A stretch of DNA of 8,877 nt, taken from Thermodesulfovibrionales bacterium (GTDB lineage: Bacteria; Nitrospirota; Thermodesulfovibrionia; Thermodesulfovibrionales; SM23-35). Position 1 is the first letter of the stretch; every line of letters begins with the position of its first letter. Made by a program: the position numbers and the translations under genes. The notes under the pieces are model-generated. The model saw only the letters and a program-made list of their open reading frames with translations. It had not been told where the DNA came from and searched no databases. This document shows, one piece after another, positions 5,316 to 8,877 of this stretch. The DNA is taken from assembly GCA_020062205.1 (NCBI GenBank), contig JAGUWT010000035.1, positions 1-8,877 on the forward strand. Reading direction: 5' to 3'.

Positions 5316-5340
5316 TAGAATAGGCATTATGGAGGATTAG

Positions 5341-5646
5341 ATGGAGAATTTCTTTCTGGTCATCTCTTTGATATTAGGTTTGCTTGCTTTGCTCTGTCTT
5401 TATCGTGGCATATTCGGGCCTACAGTCTTAGACAGGATAATAAGTATCAGTGTTATTGGCACAAAGACCACGGTTCTCCTTGCCCTTATAGGCGTCATAT
5501 ATAAAAGAATAGATATGTTTGTGGATCTTTCCCTTGTTTATGCCTTGCTGAATTTCCTTGCCACCATGATTGCTGCGAAATTCTTCCGACACAGGAAGAG
5601 TATAATCCCTGGCGCAAAATACTTTAAAGAGAAAGGAGAGACATAG
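5341..5646 (+). CDS. mrpF: MrpF/MnhF/MbhB-type antiporter subunit
   Basis: A 101-residue protein with three transmembrane helices (about 2-22, 34-54 and 58-80), the normal MrpF size and topology. The hallmark GPTVLDRI (26-33) follows the first helix, and D62 lies in VDLSLVYALLNFLATM. MrpF is a small membrane subunit next to MrpE and MrpG in Mrp/Mbh complexes. The ATG is 5 bases after GGAGG (5331-5335), which lies within the repeated word GGAGGATTAG. The start codon of mrpG follows its TAG stop with no gap. The C-terminal tail is short and basic. Confidence 0.92.
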   Translation: MENFFLVISLILGLLALLCLYRGIFGPTVLDRIISISVIGTKTTVLLALIGVIYKRIDMFVDLSLVYALLNFLATMIAAKFFRHRKSIIPGAKYFKEKGET

Positions 5647-5982
5647 ATGATTATTTTGACTATCTTAGCCATAATCTTTATTCTTGGAGGGGTCTTTTTC
5701 TTTACTACGGCAACCATAGGGCTACTGCGATTTCCTGATTTTTATTGCAGGATGCATGCCACAGGGAAAGGTGATACCTTAGGGGCGCTCTTAGCAGTTA
5801 CAGGCCTGGCAATATATAACCTGCATCATGGGTTTTCACTGGCGACTATACTTGTGAGCATAAAGATAATATTTATTGCTGTCTTTATCTTTTTAGCTAA
5901 CCCTACTGCCACCCATGCAATTATGAGGGCGGGGCTTGATTCTGATGTTGAGCCATGGACGAAGAAGGAGGTACCTAAATGA
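5647..5982 (+). CDS. mrpG: MrpG/MnhG/MbhC-type antiporter subunit
   Basis: A 111-residue protein with three transmembrane helices (about 2-24, 42-60 and 64-86). The family signature LLRFPDFYCRMHATGKGDTL (26-45) is intact, and PTATHAIMRAG (86-96) follows the last helix. MrpG is required for assembly and function of Mrp/Mbh ion-translocating modules in family members studied. The gene begins immediately after the mrpF stop and ends in an ATGA overlap with the next gene, so expression is clearly co-operonic. AAAGGAGAG (5633-5641) serves as its ribosome site. Confidence 0.93.
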   Translation: MIILTILAIIFILGGVFFFTTATIGLLRFPDFYCRMHATGKGDTLGALLAVTGLAIYNLHHGFSLATILVSIKIIFIAVFIFLANPTATHAIMRAGLDSDVEPWTKKEVPK

Positions 5983-6224
5983 TCTGGCAATTAGACCTGA
6001 TATTGGTATTTTTAGCTGTTATAGCCGCTGTGGCTGCCATAACTGTAAGGGATTTACTCAGTGCTGTAATGATCCTTGGCGCCTTCAGCTTTTTTATGTG
6101 TATGATCTGGACACAGATGGGCGGACTGGATGTTGCCTTTACGGAGGCATGCGTGGGCGCAGGTATAACCACTGCCTTCTTCATTGCTACTCTGTACAAT
6201 ACTACAAGGAGGACAAAGGATTGA
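5979..6224 (+). CDS. MbhD-like subunit (DUF4040; stand-alone MrpA C-terminal part)
   Basis: An 81-residue protein with about three helices (3-22, 27-46 and 56-73). The diagnostic GGLDVAFTEACVGAGI (48-63) corresponds to the MbhD/DUF4040 domain, which in classical Mrp systems is fused within the C-terminal region of the long MrpA. Here it is a separate gene, as in Mbh-type operons. AAGGAGG (5965-5971) precedes an ATG that overlaps the mrpG stop as ATGA. In solved Mbh/Mrp complexes this region helps line the proposed sodium path near the antiporter-like subunits. That role is transferred from family knowledge, not read from this sequence. Confidence 0.87.
   Translation: MIWQLDLILVFLAVIAAVAAITVRDLLSAVMILGAFSFFMCMIWTQMGGLDVAFTEACVGAGITTAFFIATLYNTTRRTKD
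6206..6212 (+). promoter_or_regulatory. Ribosome binding site deciding the MbhE-like start
   Basis: AAGGAGG, followed after 8 bases by TTG at 6221. It sits in the last codons of the MbhD-like gene. No ATG or GTG in the right frame lies between here and the conserved part of the protein, so TTG is the best start. Confidence 0.7.
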
Positions 6225-6499
6225 AAAAGGCACCTGCATTTATTGCCATTATCATAACAGCTTTCTTGCTTATTTACGCAGCGGAGGAATTCCCAGAATG
6301 GGCTGACCCCAATCAACCAGCCAGCCTCCATGTCTCACCGAGGTATATAGAGAAGACTGTTGAGGAGACGGCAGTGCCGAATATGGTTACCTCTGTCCTT
6401 GCTGACTATAGAGGTTACGATACCATGTTCGAGACCAGTGTCATCTTCACTGCAGGAATTGTAGTTATGATGCTTTTAAGGAGGCCCAAAAAGTGGTAA
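6221..6499 (+). CDS. MbhE-like subunit (hydrogen gas-evolving complex subunit type)
   Basis: A 92-residue protein starting at TTG 6221 and overlapping the preceding stop by 4 bases. There is an N-terminal helix (about 5-20) and a C-terminal helix (about 72-87). Between them is an extracytoplasmic-type segment with FPEWADPNQPASLHVSPRYI (24-43) and the family-typical NMVTSVLADYRGYDTMFETS (54-73). The YRGYDTMFE motif is shared by MbhE and the C-terminal end of long MrpA/MrpB-type proteins. The reading frame stays open upstream to 5936, but that part overlaps the mrpG end and the whole MbhD-like gene in another frame and has no family content. This small gene is easily mis-called because of its TTG start. 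Confidence 0.85.
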   Translation: MKKAPAFIAIIITAFLLIYAAEEFPEWADPNQPASLHVSPRYIEKTVEETAVPNMVTSVLADYRGYDTMFETSVIFTAGIVVMMLLRRPKKW

Positions 6500-6960
6500 G
6501 AGAATTTGAGGATGTTATCATCCAGACCTTATGCCGGTTTCTTGTACCTTTTATACAACTCTATAGCCTCTATGTCTTTGCCCATGGTCATAGCAGTCCC
6601 GGGGGAGGCTTCCAGGGTGGCTGTGTCATGGCTGCAGCCTTCGTCCTTATCTTTATTGCCTATGATTTAAATGAGGCGAAGAGGCGTTTTGGAGAAAAGG
6701 CGCTTTTAATATTCTGTTGCCTCGGTGTCTTTATATATGCAGGCACTGGCTGGGCATGCCTGCTGCTGGGTAGTAATTTTTTAGATTATGGATTCCTGAG
6801 TAAGGTCTTACCAACAGACCCTGTTAAGGCAAGGTATTATGGCATGGCAATGATAGAGTTAGGTGTACAGATTGCGGTCATGGCCGTTATGGTCTCTATC
6901 TTTCTTGATCTGGTAACAAGGGGTGAACACGAAGAGATACTGGAGGAGAAGGGTGCTTGA
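6493..6960 (+). CDS. mrpB: MrpB/MnhB/MbhF-type antiporter subunit
   Basis: A 155-residue membrane protein of normal family length. Helices lie at about 13-30, 42-58, 70-92 and 117-140. The MrpB signature HGHSSPGGGFQGG (31-43) follows the first helix, and IELGVQIAVMAVM (121-133) matches the conserved last helix. GTG at 6493 overlaps the preceding stop by 7 bases. A ribosome site is provided by AGGAGG-like sequence around 6479-6483 (TTAAGGAGG). MrpB is a core subunit packing beside MrpC and MrpD. The acidic C-terminal tail (GEHEEILEEKGA) contains the ribosome site for mrpC. Confidence 0.92.
   Translation: MVREFEDVIIQTLCRFLVPFIQLYSLYVFAHGHSSPGGGFQGGCVMAAAFVLIFIAYDLNEAKRRFGEKALLIFCCLGVFIYAGTGWACLLLGSNFLDYGFLSKVLPTDPVKARYYGMAMIELGVQIAVMAVMVSIFLDLVTRGEHEEILEEKGA
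6942..6948 (+). promoter_or_regulatory. Ribosome binding site deciding the mrpC start
   Basis: GGAGGAG, 4 bases before GTG 6953. An upstream in-frame GTG at 6923 has no such site and would add ten basic residues that are untypical for MrpC, so 6953 is preferred. Confidence 0.65.
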
Positions 6961-7342
6961 ATATCTGGTAAGTAAATATAATTACTGGATGTATGTAGTA
7001 ATCATATTGATAGGATTCTATGGGATGATGGCAAAAAATAATCTGATGAAAAAGCTCATAGGCATGGGTATATTTCAATGGGCCATCATATTCTACTTTA
7101 TGTCCATTAGTGCAAAAAAGGGTGCAACCTTACAGATTGTAAGCGGGCACGGGGCTGCGTACGATGTTGCCCGCGCAATAGATTATGTAAATCCACTGCC
7201 TTCTGTACTCATGCTTACAGCCATTGTGGTGGCGGTAGCCACTACAGGCATCACCCTTTCTGTACTTATATTGATTTACAGAAGATATGGCACCTTTGAA
7301 GAGGATGAGATTATTAAATTAATGAATGAGAAGGGGAAATGA
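6953..7342 (+). CDS. mrpC: MrpC/MnhC/MbhG-type antiporter subunit (NuoK-like)
   Basis: A 129-residue protein from GTG 6953, with three helices (about 11-28, 34-53 and 86-109) as in MrpC and the related NuoK. Conserved stretches are KNNLMKKLIGMGIFQWAIIF (28-47), the loop word DYVNPLPSVLMLTAIVV (77-93), and a final VLILIYRRYGTFEEDEI (104-120). The NPLP-x-x-LMLTAIVV motif is diagnostic of the family. It overlaps the mrpB stop by 8 bases and the mrpD start by an ATGA. In the complex it sits between the small subunits and MrpD. No unusual residues are apparent. Confidence 0.92.
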   Translation: MLEYLVSKYNYWMYVVIILIGFYGMMAKNNLMKKLIGMGIFQWAIIFYFMSISAKKGATLQIVSGHGAAYDVARAIDYVNPLPSVLMLTAIVVAVATTGITLSVLILIYRRYGTFEEDEIIKLMNEKGK

Positions 7343-8853
7343 TCTCTGAACAATTTCCTGCACTCATTGTAGTTACACCTCTAATACTCTCTTTCTTCAT
7401 CCCCATAGTGGGGTGGTGGAGGAGAAGTCTCTGCCTTCCTATCGTCCTTATTGCCTTGTCTGTATGCCTGGTCTCCGCTATTGGCCTGCTTCAGACAGTC
7501 ATGACTCAAGGGAAGATACACTACTGGTTAGGAATGTGGGAACCTCCCTGGGGGATAGAGTATGTAGTGGATCACCTGAATGCCTTAGTACTTGTCTTCG
7601 TATCATTTATTAGCCTTATGGTGGCTATATATTCAAAAAGGAGCATTGAACAGGAGCTTCCTGAGCACAAGATTCCTCAATTTTATACACTTTTTCTCTT
7701 AAATATCACCGGTCTATTAGGAATCACGGTTACAGGTGATGCATTTAATCTTTATGTATTGTTGGAGATTGCCTCCTTTACTGCCTACGGCCTTGTAGCT
7801 ATAGGGGAGGAAGGGGCGCTTGTTGCCAGCTTTAGATATATTGTAATAGGTACTATTGGCGCCTGCTTTTATTTATTAGGCGTTGGCTACCTCTATATAG
7901 TTACCGGTTCACTGAATATGGCTGACCTATCAAACATACTACCTAATCTCTATCATTCTAAAGTAATAATAGTGGCTTTTGCTTTCCTTATAATTGGTGT
8001 AGCAATAAAAATGGCATTTTTCCCCTTACATGTATGGCTTCCGGATGCTTATACCTATGCCCCATCAACGGTAAGTGCATTGTTTGCCCCCACAATGACC
8101 AAGGTAGGGGCCTATGTGATGGTAAGGATTATGTTTACAATATTTAAGCCTGAATTTTCTATTGAGATGTTTCGTGTAACTGATATTATGGTCTGGTTTG
8201 GGGTTGCTGCCATATTATTTGGTGGAATAATGGCCCTTTCTCAAACAGATTTTAAAAGGATGTTGTGCTACGTCATAGTAGCCGAGATAGGTTATATTGT
8301 AGGTGGTATAGGAATAGCTAATGCTACAGCTATAAAGGGGGCCATCTTTCATATTTTAAGTGATGCATTTATGGTTGCCTGCCTCTTTTTTGTAGCAGGT
8401 ATGGTTATGTATAAGACAAGAGGTCATAATATTTCAGATTTTAAAGGAATCTTTAGAAAAATGCCATATACTGCAACTATATTTACTGTAGGCGCTTTGG
8501 CAGTGATTGGGGTGCCGCCTACTTGTGGGTTCTTTAGTAAATGGTATCTGCTCTTAGGGGGTATTGAGGCCAAACACTGGGGATTTGTTATAGCATTACT
8601 GGTATGCACTCTAATGATGGTGGCCTTATTTTTCAGGATTATTAGCAGAGGTCTCTATATACATGCATTAGAATATGCATCAGAGCATGCATCAGAACAT
8701 GCATCAGAACATACGGAATTCCACAGAGACGAGGCCCCTCTTAGTATGCTGATCCCTGCATTTATTATAGCAATAGCTATCTTTTTAATTGGTATATTTA
8801 ACCAGGCAATTTTTAAAAATATTATCGAATTTGCTATTCCTCCAGGGCTATGA
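7339..8853 (+). CDS. mrpD: MrpD/MnhD/MbhH-type antiporter subunit (NuoN/NuoL-like)
   Basis: A 504-residue, about 14-helix ion-translocating subunit. Key residues of antiporter-like proteins are present: Glu143 in NLYVLLEIASFTAYG, Lys224 in AIKMAFFPLHVWLPDAY (222-238), Lys255 in APTMTKVGAYV, His338 in AIFHILSDA, and Lys401 in GVPPTCGFFSKW (391-402). The Glu and the two central Lys correspond to residues essential for proton conduction in MrpD and complex I antiporter-like subunits. The active site therefore looks intact. Unusually, the loop before the final helix (about 440-467) carries three copies of ASEH (447-458) encoded by a 12-bp tandem repeat. The ATG overlaps the mrpC stop as ATGA, and the gene ends in an ATGA overlap with what seems to be a further gene. 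Confidence 0.94.
   Translation: MISEQFPALIVVTPLILSFFIPIVGWWRRSLCLPIVLIALSVCLVSAIGLLQTVMTQGKIHYWLGMWEPPWGIEYVVDHLNALVLVFVSFISLMVAIYSKRSIEQELPEHKIPQFYTLFLLNITGLLGITVTGDAFNLYVLLEIASFTAYGLVAIGEEGALVASFRYIVIGTIGACFYLLGVGYLYIVTGSLNMADLSNILPNLYHSKVIIVAFAFLIIGVAIKMAFFPLHVWLPDAYTYAPSTVSALFAPTMTKVGAYVMVRIMFTIFKPEFSIEMFRVTDIMVWFGVAAILFGGIMALSQTDFKRMLCYVIVAEIGYIVGGIGIANATAIKGAIFHILSDAFMVACLFFVAGMVMYKTRGHNISDFKGIFRKMPYTATIFTVGALAVIGVPPTCGFFSKWYLLLGGIEAKHWGFVIALLVCTLMMVALFFRIISRGLYIHALEYASEHASEHASEHTEFHRDEAPLSMLIPAFIIAIAIFLIGIFNQAIFKNIIEFAIPPGL
8665..8712 (+). repeat. 12-bp in-frame tandem repeat within mrpD
   Basis: Three units of GCATCAGARCAT (8677-8688, 8689-8700 and 8701-8712; the last two identical) encode ASEH three times. 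A degenerate fourth unit precedes them (8665-8676, GCATTAGAATAT, ALEY). The unit length is a multiple of three, so copy-number change would keep the frame. ATGCAT palindromes recur at the unit boundaries. Confidence 0.9.
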
Positions 8854-8877
8854 AAATTAGACGCTTAAATAATATAA
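8850..8877 (+). CDS. Start of a further operon gene, cut by the window edge
   Basis: ATG at 8850 overlaps the mrpD stop as ATGA, and nine codons (MKIRRLNNI) stay open to the edge. The same overlap style occurs at other junctions of this operon, and no terminator follows mrpD. The ribosome site is weak (AGGG at 8844-8847). The product cannot be identified from nine residues. In Mbh-type operons the next gene would be another membrane subunit or the redox module, but the sequence here does not show this. Confidence 0.4.

Larger units (their letters stand above)
5103..5340. mobile_element. Probable miniature insertion between mrpE and mrpF
   Basis: A 238-bp non-coding block. GGAGGATTAG occurs exactly at 5093-5102 (end of mrpE including its stop) and again at 5331-5340 (ribosome site of mrpF). 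Deleting one copy plus the block would put the mrpE TAG directly against the mrpF ATG, as at the mrpF-mrpG junction. A 10-bp target duplication is therefore a reasonable reading. A perfect 17-bp inverted repeat lies slightly inside (5112-5128 and 5299-5315). The offset between direct and inverted repeats (9 and 15 bases) is untidy for a standard element. No transposase is encoded. The 63-codon frame 5102-5293 is repeat sequence. Confidence 0.55.

Noticed and set aside
5936..6220. Upstream extension of the MbhE-like frame
   Set aside because: It overlaps the mrpG end and all of the MbhD-like gene in another frame, has no family-like sequence, and the well-placed ribosome site and TTG at 6221 explain the gene.
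5975..6331. 118-codon frame on the - strand
   Set aside because: It is antisense to the MbhD- and MbhE-like genes. No recognisable motifs or ribosome site.

Overview
The window is bacterial DNA with every recognisable gene on the + strand. Base composition is AT-leaning by eye and intergenic palindromic repeats are abundant. The gene families (GntR/UTRA regulator, CBS protein, tandem UspA, TauE/SafE permease, Mrp/Mbh-type membrane subunits) do not fix a lineage. The mixture of repeat families and Mbh-type operon order would suit an uncultured anaerobe of a Nitrospirota-, Planctomycetota- or Desulfobacterota-like group, but this is a weak inference. I see no rRNA, tRNA, CRISPR array, transposase gene or convincing rho-independent terminator.

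Layout. 1-121: repeat-bearing leader. 122-865: GntR-family regulator with a C-terminal UTRA effector domain, flanked on both sides by a perfect 29-bp inverted repeat. 866-1071: a large imperfect palindrome. 1072-2418: a two-gene unit, a CBS-pair protein and a tandem universal stress protein. 2419-2644: spacer with a 75-bp double-hairpin repeat. 2645-4236: a translationally coupled pair, a TauE/SafE permease and a small unrecognised three-helix membrane protein. 4237-4619: a gene-free stretch packed with palindromic repeats. 4620 to the window end: an operon of eight membrane subunits in the order MrpE, MrpF, MrpG, MbhD-like, MbhE-like, MrpB, MrpC, MrpD, apparently continuing into another gene at the right edge.

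The last operon is the main biological content. Its order is that of the cation-translocating half of Mbh-type respiratory complexes (mbhA to mbhH of Pyrococcus), not that of classical mrpABCDEFG antiporter operons. A long MrpA is absent, and its C-terminal parts appear as two separate small genes. The complex should couple H+ and Na+ movement across the membrane, either as an antiporter or as the ion-pumping module of a larger redox complex encoded further right. The window does not show which.

The most notable structural observations are as follows. (1) The only loose junction in this operon, between mrpE and mrpF, is a 238-bp block flanked by a 10-bp direct repeat. Its removal would restore a stop codon directly abutting a start codon, so it looks like an insertion. 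(2) That block has 17-bp inverted repeats enclosing two other repeat types. (3) Three in-frame copies of a 12-bp repeat lie in mrpD, in the loop before the last helix. (4) Inverted repeats bracket the gntR gene exactly.
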